Assembly (NCBI GenBank): GCA_964019335.1
Contig: OZ025672.1
Span: 613,204-677,203, forward strand
From: Diplonema japonicum
Taxonomy: Eukaryota; Euglenozoa; Diplonemea; Diplonemida; Diplonemidae
Direction of reading: 5' to 3'
Length of the DNA: 64,000 nucleotides
The notes beneath the pieces were generated by a model that was not told the origin of the DNA, ran no database searches, and saw only the letters and a list, made by a program, of their open reading frames with translations. Positions 46,794 through 61,194 of the stretch are shown piece by piece. Positions within the stretch are counted from its first letter, which is position 1. Each line of letters opens with the position of its first letter. A program made the translations under genes and the position numbers.

Positions 46794-47393
<600 letters not shown>

Positions 47394-48060
47394 GGTTGCT
47401 CCTGCCGGAGAAGAGAGTGAGAGAAAAAAGGCGTAACAAGAAGTGTAGCTATCGGGTGCCGATTTCCACGGCCACCTGTCCGGATGAACCGACAACCCAT
47501 TGTGAGATCTGACAGCGGCCGTGGTTATCATTTGGCACAGGTGGTTGTGACAATGCCTGCAATAAAAAGGTGCAACAGTCTTGGTTGGTAGTTTGAGGGT
47601 CTTTTCCTTTTTTACACTGTCCGGCTGGGTAACACATCTATGACTTTGTGGGGCCCCGACGTCCCCCCGGGGGGGGGACAACGCGCGCCGTCCTCCAGCG
47701 CGATCCGCTATCCGTACGGATTCCCTCGTCCACATTCGCTTTCGGGTTGTTGTGTTTTCTGATGTCACACCACCAACACATCTGTGTAGTGTGTGTGTGT
47801 GTGCTGCATAAGTGTGTGTGTATGTGCGGGTGTGAGCGGTTAGGCGTGGTGGTGGTGGTGGGCGTGTGTCGTGCGGCCTTCAGTCAGAACCAGGCAGGCA
47901 AGCAAGTAAGTACGCCGATGCCGTCGTTCGCCCCCCCCCCCCCCCCCCCCATTCCCTTCACCTGTTACTTCGTCGTCTTATTTTCTATTCTCCAACCTTA
48001 AAACCGTTCTTATATTTGCACAACAGAGAAGAAAAGAGAAGAAAAAAGAAGATTAAAAAT

Positions 48061-49041
48061 ATGATACTCCCTAGGCAGGCAGTCTCAACAGCAGCAGCAG
48101 TGTTACCTTTCATCGAGGCAAAGGACCCAGGGAACCGCCTCGCTGTTGTAAGAATTCCCTTCTCTGCGACCTTTGACACCCAGGGGAGGCACACCCACCT
48201 GATGGAGAAGAGCTATGCGAACCACCACATCGACGCAAGCTTTCAGCACCCTCAACAACACTACCATAGACGCCCAGGTGAGGCAGCAGCACGCCCCTTG
48301 AGCGTCTGCATCCTTTTCCACAGAGGGGCCTGCAAGTCACAGAGGAGGTGCAGGCAGCTCCACGTTCTCCCGAAGGTGGTTGACAGGTTGAGAGACGAAG
48401 CTGCAGGGCCGTGCTGTGCCGCGCACACCGCCGCCGCTTCCCGATGCGCAAACAGAAAGAGCAGCGATGACAACGAAGATCCCTGGGGGAGAAGGCCTGT
48501 GGAGATAGTAGAGGGGGAGGCACGGAAGTCTCTTTCCGAGGGGCTGACAACGGAGAACTTCGAGACAACGAAGGGGCTATCCGACCTAATGAAGAGATTC
48601 AGCGCGGAAGGGGTGATCGTGGTTGAGGCGGAGAAGATCTGCGGGCTGAATAGCCTGAAGCGGTGCAAGTGGGGATCCAGGTGTATCAACATCCACGTGT
48701 GCAGAGAGGCATCTATTTCGAGTGCGGCAGGGCGGGGCACGAGGGGTCCCCCTCTGTCCTCCGGCACAGGAGGAGGAGTCAGATGCGTGAGGGATCTGGG
48801 AACAACCGGTGGGAGGGACCTGGTGAGAGGAGGAGAAGAAGGAGGAGGAGGAGGTTACGGGAGAGATCTCATGGCCTTGGGCAGGTTTGCGGCTTCGTTT
48901 TCCCCCTGCCCCACCTCCGTTGCTTCCTCTTCTTCCGTCTTCTCCTCTGCTGCCTCCTCCTCTGGATCTTCTTCCTTCTCCTGCTCGCCTCCTCTCTCAC
49001 CTTCTATTCCTCCTCTGCTCGAGGACGAGGACCCCGTGTGA
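48061..49041 (+). CDS. Two-finger CCCH zinc-finger protein, copy 2
   Basis: Identical protein to copy 1. Copy 3 of the unit is cut before this gene. Confidence 0.75.
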   Translation: MILPRQAVSTAAAVLPFIEAKDPGNRLAVVRIPFSATFDTQGRHTHLMEKSYANHHIDASFQHPQQHYHRRPGEAAARPLSVCILFHRGACKSQRRCRQLHVLPKVVDRLRDEAAGPCCAAHTAAASRCANRKSSDDNEDPWGRRPVEIVEGEARKSLSEGLTTENFETTKGLSDLMKRFSAEGVIVVEAEKICGLNSLKRCKWGSRCINIHVCREASISSAAGRGTRGPPLSSGTGGGVRCVRDLGTTGGRDLVRGGEEGGGGGYGRDLMALGRFAASFSPCPTSVASSSSVFSSAASSSGSSSFSCSPPLSPSIPPLLEDEDPV

Positions 49042-49307
49042 CATGGAAGGGCGCAGCAGGCAGGACGCAACAGCCCTTACCTATCCTAACCTTTGTTACC
49101 TTGCTAGTTGGTTGGTTGGCTGGTTGGTTAGTTAGTTAGTTAGTTAGTTTAGTTAGTTAGCTAGTGTTATTCTTTTTCTTCCACCAAAGATACTTCGTCC
49201 CGGAAATTGGTTTATTTTACTTATATATTATATATTATCTCCTCTTTTTATGTTCCCCAACAGCAAGAACAACCAAAAATACGAAGAGAGAGGAGAAAGA
49301 TAAAAAA

Positions 49308-50948
49308 ATGGCAGCCCGCCTTACCTCCGATCAGGCGTTCGACGGATGCTCTGTGACGTCAACAACCGGGGGCAGCATGGGGTACACAGACACGACGGAC
49401 ATGGGGAGCGAGCCATACTGCAGGAACGAAAACTCGAACAGGCAGGCCCTCCAGGGAGCGGCGGCAGTACCTGGGACCGGACCCGGTGCCACTACCTCTG
49501 CCTCCACGATGTCGCACTGCGCGGGATACGCGACGGTGCTCGTCAACGGGGTGCAGCTCATCAGGTGCCCTATCCCGGAGGTCGGACAACTCTCAACAAC
49601 GGAGGTTGAAGCAGAGGACGTGAACATCTCGGGAGAGGTCGGGGGAATGGGGCTCGACATCCTCTTCATGGCAGCACAGGGGTCGGCGGCGGAGGGCCAC
49701 GAGTGGAAGGCGACGCTTGTCGCGAAGGGCGATCCACTCCTCAGGAAGCAGCGACCGTCAATCTGCCCTGCAGCAGAGGAGCCGCAGGCCGTGCACAGAA
49801 TCAACATCGGGGCAGTGGCGCAGCCGGGGAGCAGCTCGCACGTCGGCTACTATCTCCAGGCCGTCCCGCACACCTTCGAGGTCGTGATCAGCCACCTCCC
49901 CGTGCAGCCGATGGCCCCCACGCCGGCAGAACATCAGCTCGTGAAGGAGGTGAGATCGGTGCTTGAGAACCCGAGGCTGAACAAGGAGGGAGGCTCTCTG
50001 AGCTCTGTCCTTCTCAACAACAAGGCGAAGGACAGCGTCTTGTACGAGAAGGTAGTCGGGCGCCTCTACGGCGGGTCATGGTCGGAGTTCCTGAAGGCGC
50101 ACGGTGGCGAGCTAGAGATCTTCTACTACAAGGAGACGGAGATCAAGCGGAAGGACCTTGCCCCCCACATCAAGCGCTGCGACGCGCGGGTCTTCCTCGC
50201 CGGGAAGCCCATGGCCGAGGTTCAGGAGGCGGACCGTGTGCGCTGCGACAGGCAGAGACAAGGCGAGGAAGAGTTCAAGAGCTTCCTCATCCGGGCCCTC
50301 GCCTCGGGGGAGGTCTCGCAAAAGGAGCTCCTCGCAGACCTGAAGACGTGCAAGGGCTTCACAGACTCCCTCTTCCCGACCTTCTCTCTCCTCATGCGCT
50401 TCCTCTCCCGCCACAGCGACACTTTCGTCTGGGCTTCTGACCCGGACCAGCCTACCAGGATCGGTCTCGCTTCTAAGGACAGGTACCCGCACCACGAGAC
50501 TCCCGATGTCTTCATCAAGGTGAACCAGGAGGACGGCGGCGACAACCCGTGCGGGAGCAAGAGGGGACCTCACCATCAGCATCAGCTGCAGTACCCCAGG
50601 CAGCAGCAACAACAACAACAACAACCACAACAACACCATCGCAGCGCACAGCTCCCCCCTCTTCCCCCTCGAAACGTGCACAGCAGCACGCAGCACCCTA
50701 GAAGCGAGCAGGCCATTCCAGAGGGAAGCAGCAGCAGCAGCTCCCTACAACCACCCTTCTACGATGAGCAGCAACAGCAGCAGCAAGGAACACCCCCGTA
50801 TCAGCAATATGCGGCCACGACCTACGAAAGCAGCACCGCGGCGACAGGCTGCTACCAAACCGCCTACCACCGCACGTGCTACCGCCATGATCCGTATCAG
50901 GAGGCAGGGTCCTTTGTCTACCTCCCTACCCCGCAGGTCGTGTCCTGA
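49308..50948 (+). CDS. Unrecognised family protein X1, copy 2
   Basis: Same 546-aa protein as copy 1, poly-Gln lengths included. Confidence 0.72.
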   Translation: MAARLTSDQAFDGCSVTSTTGGSMGYTDTTDMGSEPYCRNENSNRQALQGAAAVPGTGPGATTSASTMSHCAGYATVLVNGVQLIRCPIPEVGQLSTTEVEAEDVNISGEVGGMGLDILFMAAQGSAAEGHEWKATLVAKGDPLLRKQRPSICPAAEEPQAVHRINIGAVAQPGSSSHVGYYLQAVPHTFEVVISHLPVQPMAPTPAEHQLVKEVRSVLENPRLNKEGGSLSSVLLNNKAKDSVLYEKVVGRLYGGSWSEFLKAHGGELEIFYYKETEIKRKDLAPHIKRCDARVFLAGKPMAEVQEADRVRCDRQRQGEEEFKSFLIRALASGEVSQKELLADLKTCKGFTDSLFPTFSLLMRFLSRHSDTFVWASDPDQPTRIGLASKDRYPHHETPDVFIKVNQEDGGDNPCGSKRGPHHQHQLQYPRQQQQQQQQPQQHHRSAQLPPLPPRNVHSSTQHPRSEQAIPEGSSSSSSLQPPFYDEQQQQQQGTPPYQQYAATTYESSTAATGCYQTAYHRTCYRHDPYQEAGSFVYLPTPQVVS

Positions 50949-52073
50949 AGAGGGAAAGGGCATAAGAAGGAGAGCGTGGATATGAACTGTGTGCAGAGGT
51001 GATGGTGTAGGTAAGTCCAGGCGCCGAGGGCAGCTCACCCCGAGTACTGAGAGACCCCGCGAAAGCAGATGCAGAAGGGTTGGGGAAGAGAGAGAGACAG
51101 TGTAGAAGAGAGACATCTAGCGAATTAGAGAAGCAGTGTGTATAAGCAGCGGAGGGGAAGAAGGAGGAAAGGAAAAAAGGGAAGAAGAAGAAGAGAGAGA
51201 AAATAAAAAAGAAATAAAAGAGATAAAGTAGAGTGTGCGCTAACTACTCCATCTAACCCGGCCCTTACCCGCTGAGCCTCCCCTCCCCTCCTGCGCTGTG
51301 CGTGTGTGAGAAGTAAAAGAAAGACGATAGCTCGTTGTTTCCCCACTTTTCTTCTTCTTCTTCTTTTTTATACTACATTCTCATCCTTCATACCCCCCCC
51401 CCCCCCCCTTCCCTAATGTGGCCGTCATCCTCTCCCCTCTCCCGTGTTCTCAGACCTTAACTATTGGTGGCTCGTGTTCTTGAACGAGTGTCCTGTACCC
51501 CCCATCCCCACCCCCTCATCATCAGAAGGGCTTGGCAGGTCGTCGACCTCGCCCTCCGGCAGCGTAGAAGATAAGAAGGAGGACGCCTGACATTCCTACA
51601 AGGAAATAGAAGAGGGAAGAAATAAGCTTAAGAAGGAGGAAGAGAGAGAGAGTAAAAAAAGAATTGGAGAAAGGAGAAGAGGAACGTGGCAAGGCGGAGG
51701 GCCCTTGCTGAAAGAAAAGAGAGCGATATACATATGTTTATATATATACATACCATACATACATATATCCCTCTGGAAAGAGAAAGACAAAGAGAGAGAA
51801 AGAGCTTAACACATCTCTTCCTTGAAGATTCGCGCCCCTGTAATATTATCTGTTGTTTCCCATCCCCACACACACCATTCTGTCTTTTGTCCTGTCACCT
51901 TTACCTTTACCTTCGTTTCTTTTTTTTATCCTTTCGATTGGCCTGTCTTTAACTTCTCGTCTATCCCTTATTATAATCTTCTTATTCCCCCCCCTTTGGC
52001 CTTACGACACGCGCACACACGCACACTCAGGAGAAAAAGAAAAAAAGAAGAAAATCGCGACGCCTACCTACAC

Positions 52074-53387
52074 ATGCACGGACTCTTTGCATGCGCACTC
52101 CTCAACGGGTCAGAGGTACTGAGATGCCCTCTTAGAGGAGAAGCTGAAATCAGAAAAGAAAGGGGAAAGGAGGAGAGGGAGGCCTCAGGCGAGACAGTGT
52201 GCCTAGCGCCAGAGGCGGTGGTTCTAGACGGAGATGGAGACGGTGGGTCGGAGCTGCACGTTGTGTTCTTCTCGCCGAACGTTGTGCCACGGAAAGGGCT
52301 GAGGTGGGAGGGGAGACTCGTGTTAGATGGGGGCAGGGCGTCGGTCTCCCTTGGGGCCATCACCACCAGGCGCGAGAAGCAGGTAGTAGAAGCGTCAGTC
52401 GACTTCGTGCCGAACACCGCGGTGCTGCACGTGCGGGAGGCCGTGATCGACCTGGGTCCCGACCTCGCAGCGGACGGCCCAGAGGCGGTGCTCATCAACA
52501 GAGCAGTCTCCGTGATGGAAGACTCAGACGTGAACCCGAGGTGCGGATCTCTTCCCGTGTCGGTGGTGGAGAACGCCCTCAGAGAAGGGGGTTGCAAAAG
52601 GGGGAAAGAAGACGAAGAAGAAGAAGAAGAAGGGAGAGGTGGTCGGAGGTCAAAGGAAGACATCGTATTTAAAGAAGTGGTGGGTGGCCTGTATGGAGGG
52701 GACGTAGAGGCCTTCCTCGGGAAGCACAGCAGCTCCTTCACCCTGTTCCGGTACACGAGTTCGGAGATCAAAGGGCGCGGGATGTGCGACTATGTGAACC
52801 CTGGGGAAACACGCGTGGTGCTGAAAAAGGGAAAGCGTGTGCAGTTCTACGACTCGGAGGACGAGGAGCAGACTCTGACCTTCATGAAGCAGATCCTCTC
52901 AGAGGGCGACCTCACCAGCGACGAGCTCCTCTCCGCCGTCCACACAGCAGGGAAGGGCCTCGCCATCTCTCCTGCCTTCTCGCAACTCATGCGCTTCCTC
53001 AGCAGGAACAAGCATGTCTTCTCCTGGTCTACCGACCCGAGCCAGGTCACAATGGTAGGCCTTGCCTCTTCTTCTTCTTCTTCTTCTTCCTCCTCCTCTT
53101 CTTCTTCCCCTCCTTCCTCCTCCTCTCTCCCTTCTTCTGCGAAGAAGGGAAGGAGCAACAACCACCAAAGCTGCCAGTACCGCCATCAGGGCTACCACCA
53201 GCAACAGCAGTACCACCACCACCACCACCACCAACAGCAGCAGCCTTATTACCATGCAGGCAGCGACCACCCCAGCAGCCATAGGGCCCCCGCCCCCTCC
53301 TGGACATATTACTGCGACCAAACCATAGGGCCCGCTGTGATCCATCCGTGCGACACCCTCTTGCCAGAGCACAGCGACTGTGCCTAA
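52074..53387 (+). CDS. Unrecognised family protein X2, copy 2
   Basis: Same 437-aa protein as copy 1. Confidence 0.72.
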   Translation: MHGLFACALLNGSEVLRCPLRGEAEIRKERGKEEREASGETVCLAPEAVVLDGDGDGGSELHVVFFSPNVVPRKGLRWEGRLVLDGGRASVSLGAITTRREKQVVEASVDFVPNTAVLHVREAVIDLGPDLAADGPEAVLINRAVSVMEDSDVNPRCGSLPVSVVENALREGGCKRGKEDEEEEEEGRGGRRSKEDIVFKEVVGGLYGGDVEAFLGKHSSSFTLFRYTSSEIKGRGMCDYVNPGETRVVLKKGKRVQFYDSEDEEQTLTFMKQILSEGDLTSDELLSAVHTAGKGLAISPAFSQLMRFLSRNKHVFSWSTDPSQVTMVGLASSSSSSSSSSSSSSPPSSSSLPSSAKKGRSNNHQSCQYRHQGYHQQQQYHHHHHHQQQQPYYHAGSDHPSSHRAPAPSWTYYCDQTIGPAVIHPCDTLLPEHSDCA

Positions 53388-53761
53388 GAGAAGAAGAAGA
53401 GGCAAAAGGGAAGGGGAAGCGAAGAAGAAGAAAGAAAAAGAGAAAAAAAAGAAAAAGAATAAAAAAAGAAAAAGAAAGAAACAAGAAAGTAAAAGTGGGA
53501 GCAAGGCCCACACCTATTCCGAAGGATGCTCTTTTCTGTTCCTATTCTTACCTCCGGTCTGCTCAGCCGTTCTGTTCCCTGTGCTATTATCATCCGTCCT
53601 CCCACCTTGCCACCTTAGACCCTCTTTCTAACCCTTCCTACCTTCTCTTTTATCCTTCATACTACTTTCCTCCTATCAGCCCAAGCTTGCCTCCTTTTAC
53701 CTTTTCCTTTTTCATCCTCTTCTTCCTTCATCTGCAGGCGTAAAGCACGACACAGGACAAC

Positions 53762-54214
53762 ATGAAGAAGATAATGCAGGAACTACGTCGTGCGACACCC
53801 CTATCTGCGGTGCACCTCCCCCTCGCATCTTCAGTGCCTCAGTGGACGATGGAAGGGCAAGGGAAAAGACGTTCTACTCAAAACTGGGGACCTTGCAGCG
53901 GATGCCCCACGTTTGCGCCTTCCCGTCGCACCCAAGGAACAGCACAGAGCACACTCCTCACCCTCATCATGGTCTCAAGGGTTGTGCTCCTCGTATCACG
54001 GATGTCGCAGAGGCGAGTGGTGTTGATATGTGAGGGGACATGCGGGCGGGGTCCACCACCCTGGAAGCAAGTATCGGGAGGTGGCAGAAGATCTCAAGAA
54101 CAAGGCGCCGCTATGGTCAGAGTGGAGGTGGCCCCAGAAGGCCTGGAATCTGAAGCGGGAGCCCCCCCCCCCCCCCCCCCCTGCCTCTCTCGAGGGAGGG
54201 ACCTCGTCCCTTAG
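53762..54214 (+). CDS. Uncertain gene at unit end, copy 2
   Basis: Same sequence and same uncertainty as copy 1; the poly-G run downstream is one base longer (26). Confidence 0.3.
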   Translation: MKKIMQELRRATPLSAVHLPLASSVPQWTMEGQGKRRSTQNWGPCSGCPTFAPSRRTQGTAQSTLLTLIMVSRVVLLVSRMSQRRVVLICEGTCGRGPPPWKQVSGGGRRSQEQGAAMVRVEVAPEGLESEAGAPPPPPPCLSRGRDLVP

Positions 54215-54757
54215 CAGATATAGTCTGTGTCATCTGGCGTACGGACACATCACAGCTGGGCATTCCTCAATGCTTTGATGTCGGCAAGGAGAGAGAAAGG
54301 CAGACGCTGCCACACCCGCTGGATAGTGGCACCTCCCGTAAAGAGCATCGTGACAAGAGACCCGCAGACTGGGCTCGCACAGCGAAGTGGGATGTACGTG
54401 TATTCGAGGCTAGGATACTGGTGCCAACCATGCATCTGTCAAGATCCGCGCACGCGAAAGGCGGAGTCCTCTTCGGCCGCACGTGCAAAAGGAAGCCTGA
54501 AATGGACGGGCGCGAACCCATGGAACAGAAAGAACCTCCAGTGCTGGGGAAGGGCTTGCGGGGGGGGCCGCCGCCCCTCGCCCACACCCGCTGGCATGGT
54601 CCTGGGCTGGGATCTATCCCCGAGTAGCCAGTTTGGTTCCTTAGCCTTCAAGAACAAGGCCTCCGGGAAGCGTGAAGGACCTGTGGCTCTTTACAGTTGT
54701 CGGGCACACCCAGGGCCACGGCCGATACAGATCACAAGCACCTTTGGCATGGCATCA

Positions 54758-54783
54758 GGGGGGGGGGGGGGGGGGGGGGGGGG
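54758..54783. repeat. Poly-G run at unit 2/3 junction
   Basis: 26 G directly before the first base of copy 3. Confidence 0.92.
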
Positions 54784-56556
54784 CTCCTACCAAAGGGCTC
54801 ATAGCATCGGTCAGACTGTTGTCCCAAAGGGTGCTGCGTAAGAAGGTAACGGTCTTAACACGGAAGGTCTCCAGGAAAGGTCTCGGGCAATGGTCACCGG
54901 GCATGTGTGGTCGGGACGCGCCCAAGGGAGCGCAAGGCCTCTCTTGCGACCTATTGGCATGAAGCTTTTGGGTCTCGCCTGCAGTGCTGGGGGCAAGGGC
55001 AGGCATCGTTCAAGATGGAAGCCCAACCAAAAAGATCAGTCATTGGGATTTGACAAGGCTGATCCTCTTGTCAGATTCTACTCCAACAAACGCAGTTCCA
55101 CAGCCAGTGAGAAGGAGCTGCTGACAAACGTTGGAAGACCTGTAGGGCGCCCCCCTATCCCGACGACGAGGAAAACATCTGATAAGGGACCTGGATCGGG
55201 TGTAAAGGTGTTTGTATGACGCCTGGTGCGCCTAAAACGCCCCTCCCATCCAACGCGCAAAACCCCTTGCCCCGTTGCCTGCAGCTGCAAGGGAGCTGTT
55301 CGCACAGCCGTACGACATGCGTACGTACGCCGTATGCGCTCCTCCAGATTTCACTGCGCACGCGTACGCCGACAACGTAGGCCTAGCCGGGGAGGGGGGA
55401 GACCAAGAGGGAGTGAAGAACCACAGGACTAGCAGAAAAAGGGGGCGAGCAAGCCCTGCCGTGCGAAAGAGCATGCGAGAATGCTGAAATTCCGAGAAGG
55501 AGATCCTTGCGCGAGAATGCGAATGGGGTTTGTAAGGTCCGCTGCCGACCAAGAAGCACTGTGAGAGTGTGAAGCGGAAGAAAAACAAAGCGGAGGACCA
55601 GCAGAAGCCGGGGCAGCCAGTCAATTGAGGTAATCGTATCACTCAGAAAGCAAATCAGTGCATATGAAGGACAAATGCGAAGCATGAAGCGGCGTCACCT
55701 TCGCGATGCGGTGCAAGGTCAGCAAATCTGTTCTACCCGGCCAGGAGTGGGGGGCACAGATTAGCGCCTCTTCCGCCTGTTAATAAATGCTTGATGAATG
55801 AAAAAGAAGGCGGCAGTGCAGGTTTCAGTGACGAAGGCGCTGTGCTGTCCCCCTCCTCCCACTGAAAGGCAAGCCTGGTTTTCCATAAGACCACCCACCC
55901 AACTAACACTTGGTCCGTGAGTGTCATATGCCAAATAGCAGCACACTGGGGAGGCCTTTCTTCTTCTTCTGCCTCAGGGACATGAGAGGTAGTGTGGGGG
56001 GAGGAGGGGAGGAAGGTGACCTCCACCTCGACCCCTTCGAAGGCTGGCTTGCAGTTGCGGCTTCGCTACGACCCCCGTTCTTCGCTCCACACCTCGCTTC
56101 TCCCGCGCTCGCCCCTCTCTTCCCCGTTAGCCGAGGGACCATGTTCCCTCCAGTAGATGACTTCGACATTTCCTTTCCCTGGGTTAAGGTATGCTTGGCT
56201 TGCAGGTGAAGAGAATAGATACGATAAGATACCCCGAGACCCTCTTTTTCACCTTCCTTTATCCTTATCTTACTCTCTCTCCTCTTTTCCTTTTTGTACA
56301 CTGTCTCCTTTTCTTCTCCTTTCTTGCTGGAGAAAAATAAAAGGGGGAAAAAAAAAAAAAAAAGAAAAAAAAGAAAAAAAGAAGAAGAAAAATGTATTAT
56401 CAGGGAGGGGATTACTTTTGCCCCCCTATAAAGAGCCTTCTCACAGCGGCCTGGAAAGAAAAGGGGTAAGGGAAAGAAGAAAAGGGTGTTCCTCTTCTTT
56501 GGGGTGGGGGGGGGGGGGCTGTGGCTAGAGGGGAAGAATACCCACCCGACATCGCT

Positions 56557-57174
<618 letters not shown>

Positions 57175-58598
57175 TTATTGGGTAGAGGTAGAGGGAGAAG
57201 AAAAAGAACAAAAATAAAAGAAAGAGAGAATAAAAAGAAACAGTGAAGAGGGAAGGTCACCACGTGCACCCCCGCCGCTGTTCTTCGCGTTGTGTCCTTT
57301 TCGGGAGAAGAGAAGAGAAGAGAAGAGAAGAGAGGAGAAAGAGAAAGAGAAAGAGAAAGAGAAAGAGAACCGGTTCAGGGCTATGTTTCCATGCATTTTT
57401 TGAAAAAAAGGGAAACGGAAACGGAAACGGAAACGTTTCCCTATTTTGGGGCCGTTTCCTTGGGGCAAACATGGCCGTTTCCATAAGAATCTTGAAAACA
57501 CGGAAACGGAAACGTTTCCACGTTTCCTGTCAGCATAGGTTCAGGGGAGGGGAAGCAGCACCGTTTTCTGCCCCACCCCTCCTCATAGTTCTTATCTCCT
57601 TTTCATCGCAACAAGGATGATTGCCTACTCAAAAAAGCACTTTGTTTGCCCAGAGGCAGCGCCGCTCTTTCTCCTCTCTCACTCGTGTTGGGTTGGTAAT
57701 CCCTTTAAATAAAGGAGTGGGTAAAAAGAAAAGATTATGAGGAGGGGATTGGGTGAAGCAGGGGGACATTGTCCTGAACCCCCGCGGGGCTCCTCTCGGC
57801 CCCCCCGCGGGGACGCCGCCCCCCCCGTACCACAGAGCGTCCCGGCCACACACCTAAGAATATGCCCGGAACTGGTTTTTGCCCTCTTGCCTTTTTCTTT
57901 TTCTGGGCTTTTTATCCCACCCCATCTACCCCCCCCCCCCCCCCCCTCTCCTCTTTTGTTTAAGGAGAGAGCGGTGTGAGCGATTTAAGAAGGTGGTGTG
58001 TGCTTTCTCTGGGTGACTGCACGCCCTCACAGTTCTCCATATGTGTGCCTACACTCACACCACCACCTGCATGAACGTGGAACCTTTGGTTACCCGGGGG
58101 GAGAGACTGAGTTTCACACCGCACACATTGAGGACACGACGTGGAACGCAGCGGAAAGAAACTACAGCTTGGACGAGGTGGCGCCCCCCTGGTAATCAAG
58201 TAGATAGCAGTATTAGTTCATTTGCTTCGTTGCACACCTAGTGTCGCAGTCAAAGCCCGATTCCCCCTCTTTCTTCCGACCCCTCCTCCCTTCTCCACCA
58301 CTCTCTCTCCCGGGCGAAACACCAGAGAGACGAAAAGAAGATCTCTCTCTAGGAGAGCCTGCAGCTTTGCTGTTGCTGCTTCTGCGCAATTCGGCAATCC
58401 GCGCGGGCTCGTCTCGGTGCGGTGGGAGGTTGGGAGGGCTAGGAGTCCGAAGGAAAAGACTGGCTGCTGGCTCTGGCTCTAGCCCTCTTCTCAGAGACGG
58501 CTTCTTCTATCATTCTTATTTCAACAGTGAGCACCCCCCCGTACACACTGAGGTTTTATCGAGCTTATTTATAGTTATCTCCCTTTTCTGTTCGAAAG

Positions 58599-58631
<33 letters not shown>

Positions 58632-58691
58632 ACCAAAGCCAGAACCCTCCATCCTCTTTTAAAAAAAAGAAAAAAGAAAAAAAAGAAGAAA

Positions 58692-59858
58692 ATGGCCGAC
58701 GAAGACGCTCAGGCAATTGTGTGCGACAACGGATCCGGAATGGTGAAGGCAGGGTTCGCTGGGGACGACGCCCCCAGGTCTGTCTTCCCCTCCATCGTGG
58801 GGAGGCCGAAGACGGCGGCTGCGATGATGGGCACAGCTAAAAAGGAGGCGTACATCGGCGACGATGCCCAGTCGAAGAGGGGGATCCTCCTCATCAAGTA
58901 CCCCATCGAGCACGGGATCATCACCAACTGGGACGACATGGAAAAGATCTGGCACCACACCTTCTTCAACGAGCTCCGCGTGGCCCCCGAGGACCACCCC
59001 GTCCTCCTCACGGAGGCTCCCATGAACCCGAAGGCGAACAGGGAGAAGATGACCCAGATCATGTTCGAGACCTTCAACAGCCCTGCCATGTACGTCGGCA
59101 TCCAGGCTGTGCTCTCCCTCTACTCGAGTGGCCGCACCACCGGTATCGTTCTCGACTCTGGGGACGGTGTGACCCACACGGTCCCTATCTACGAGGGGTA
59201 CTCCCTCCCCCACGCCGTTCTCCGTATCGACATGGCAGGCAGAGACATGACGGATTGGATGATCAAGCTCCTCACAGAGAGGGGAAACAGCTTCGTCACC
59301 TCCGCCGAGAGGGAGATCGTCCGTGACATCAAGGAGAAGCTCGCCTACGTCGCTCTGGTATGACCAACCCTGGTATTCTCAAAACACAAACAGGACTTCG
59401 ACGAGGAGATGTCCCTCGCCTCCTCCTCCTCTTCCCTGGAGAAGGACTACGAGCTCCCCGACGGACAGGTCATCACCGTTGGGTCCGAGAGGTTCAGGTG
59501 CCCCGAGGCCCTGTTCAAGCCCGCCTTCATCGGTCTCGAGGCGAACGGGATCCACGAGACAGTGTACAACAGCATCATGAAGTGCGATATCGATGTGAGG
59601 AAAGACCTCTACGCCAACATCGTGCTCTCGGGAGGCACCACCATGTACGAGGGCCTCGCCGACCGTCTGTCAAAGGAGGTGACCAACCTCGCCCCCAACA
59701 GCATGAAGATCAAGGTTGTTGCGCCCCCCGAGAGGAAGTACTCTGTTTGGATCGGTGGATCTATCCTCTCATCCCTCTCCACCTTCGCTTCCATGTGGGT
59801 CAAGAAGGAGGAGTACGACGAGAGCGGTCCTGGGATCGTCCACAAGAAGTGTTTCTAG
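58692..59858 (+). CDS. ACT: Actin, copy 3
   Basis: Exons 58692-59357 and 59394-59858; protein identical to copies 1 and 2. Confidence 0.97.
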
Positions 59859-60467
59859 AGGACCTACTCTACCCCTTTTTTTTTTATCTTACCCTTTTCA
59901 CCTTGTCTCTTCTTTCGATTCTTCTGGGGGTGGGGTGGGGTGGGGTGGGGCGGGGCGCTTTACTTTGTTCTGTTCCTTATACAAATACTTTCCTTTTTTT
60001 TCTTTTCTCCTTCTTCTTTATTTCACCTCGTTCTTTCTTTTACATCTTCTTATTTCTCTTTTCATACCTCTTTTCATACCTCTTTTCTTTTTTCCTTTCC
60101 CTTGCCACAGTGTTCTTCTTCTACTCTGCCTTTCCTTTGACATGACGCCCCACGCAAACAAACACCGAAACACAGGTCCCTCCCTCTTTCAGAAGGAAAG
60201 AAGAGATGAATGCGCGGGCCCTCCCTGCTGCGCTAGCCGCGGCCATTATCCCCACCTCTGTGATAATATACTTGTTGGACACAGCAACAGAGAAAGAAGA
60301 GAAGGAAAGAAAGACCACTTCAACTGAACGAACCTTGGGTTAGGGGGCGGAGGAGGAAAGGCGGGACCCGCAAGCCCGGGGGAGACAAGGAGGGGTAAAG
60401 ACAGGGGGGGGAGGGGGATGAACACTCGGACAGTGAAGACACCCTATTATCCTTGCGCCTTTCTTGT

Positions 60468-61019
60468 CTATGATCTTCTCTTCTTCCTTAGTGAGTTGGC
60501 GAGCCAGTCGAGCCCCTCGTAGAGCCCCTCACCCGTGGCTGCACAAGCCCCTTGGATGTACCACTCCCTTCCCCTCAGGGAGTGAAGCCCTAGCTTGTCC
60601 GTGATCTCTGCTGTGGTCATGGCGTTGGGGAGGTCCTGCTTGTTGGCGAAGACGAGGAGGTGTGCGTCGTTGAGGTCCTCGTCGGAGGTGAGCTTCCGCA
60701 GCTCCTCCGCTGCGATCTTTATTCTGTCCTTGTCGTTGGAGTCGATGACGAAGATGATCCCGTCTGAACCAGAGAAGTAGTGCCTCCACAAGGGTCTGAG
60801 CTTGTCCTGACCGCCGATGTCCCACATCGTGAACTTCAGGTTCTTGTACTCCACTGTCTCCACGTTGAAGCCGATGGTCGGGATAGATGTCACGAGGTCC
60901 CCCAGCTTCAGCTTGTATAGAATGGTCGTCTTCCCAGAGGCATCGAGACCCACCATCAGCAGCTTCACATTCTGCGAGGGGAAGAGCGACGCAAACAGCT
61001 TTCCGATAGATGCACCCAT
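60468..61019 (-). CDS. Arf-family GTPase A1, copy 3
   Basis: Protein identical to the copy 2 A1 gene (Ile5, Glu105, Arg149). Confidence 0.95.
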   Translation of the reverse strand: MGASIGKLFASLFPSQNVKLLMVGLDASGKTTILYKLKLGDLVTSIPTIGFNVETVEYKNLKFTMWDIGGQDKLRPLWRHYFSGSDGIIFVIDSNDKDRIKIAAEELRKLTSDEDLNDAHLLVFANKQDLPNAMTTAEITDKLGLHSLRGREWYIQGACAATGEGLYEGLDWLANSLRKKRRS

Positions 61020-61194
61020 TTCTTGTTTTCTTTTTTGCTGGAGAAGACTTCTTCCCTTTGGTCGAAGAGAAAAGAAAAGAAAAGTAAAGAAGAATAACTA
61101 AGCAGATAGCGAGGTAATTCTCCGCCTGGGGGGAGGGGGGCTAGGATAGGATGTGGGAGAACACTAGGACCTACTCTCTTTTCGCCCTTCTTGT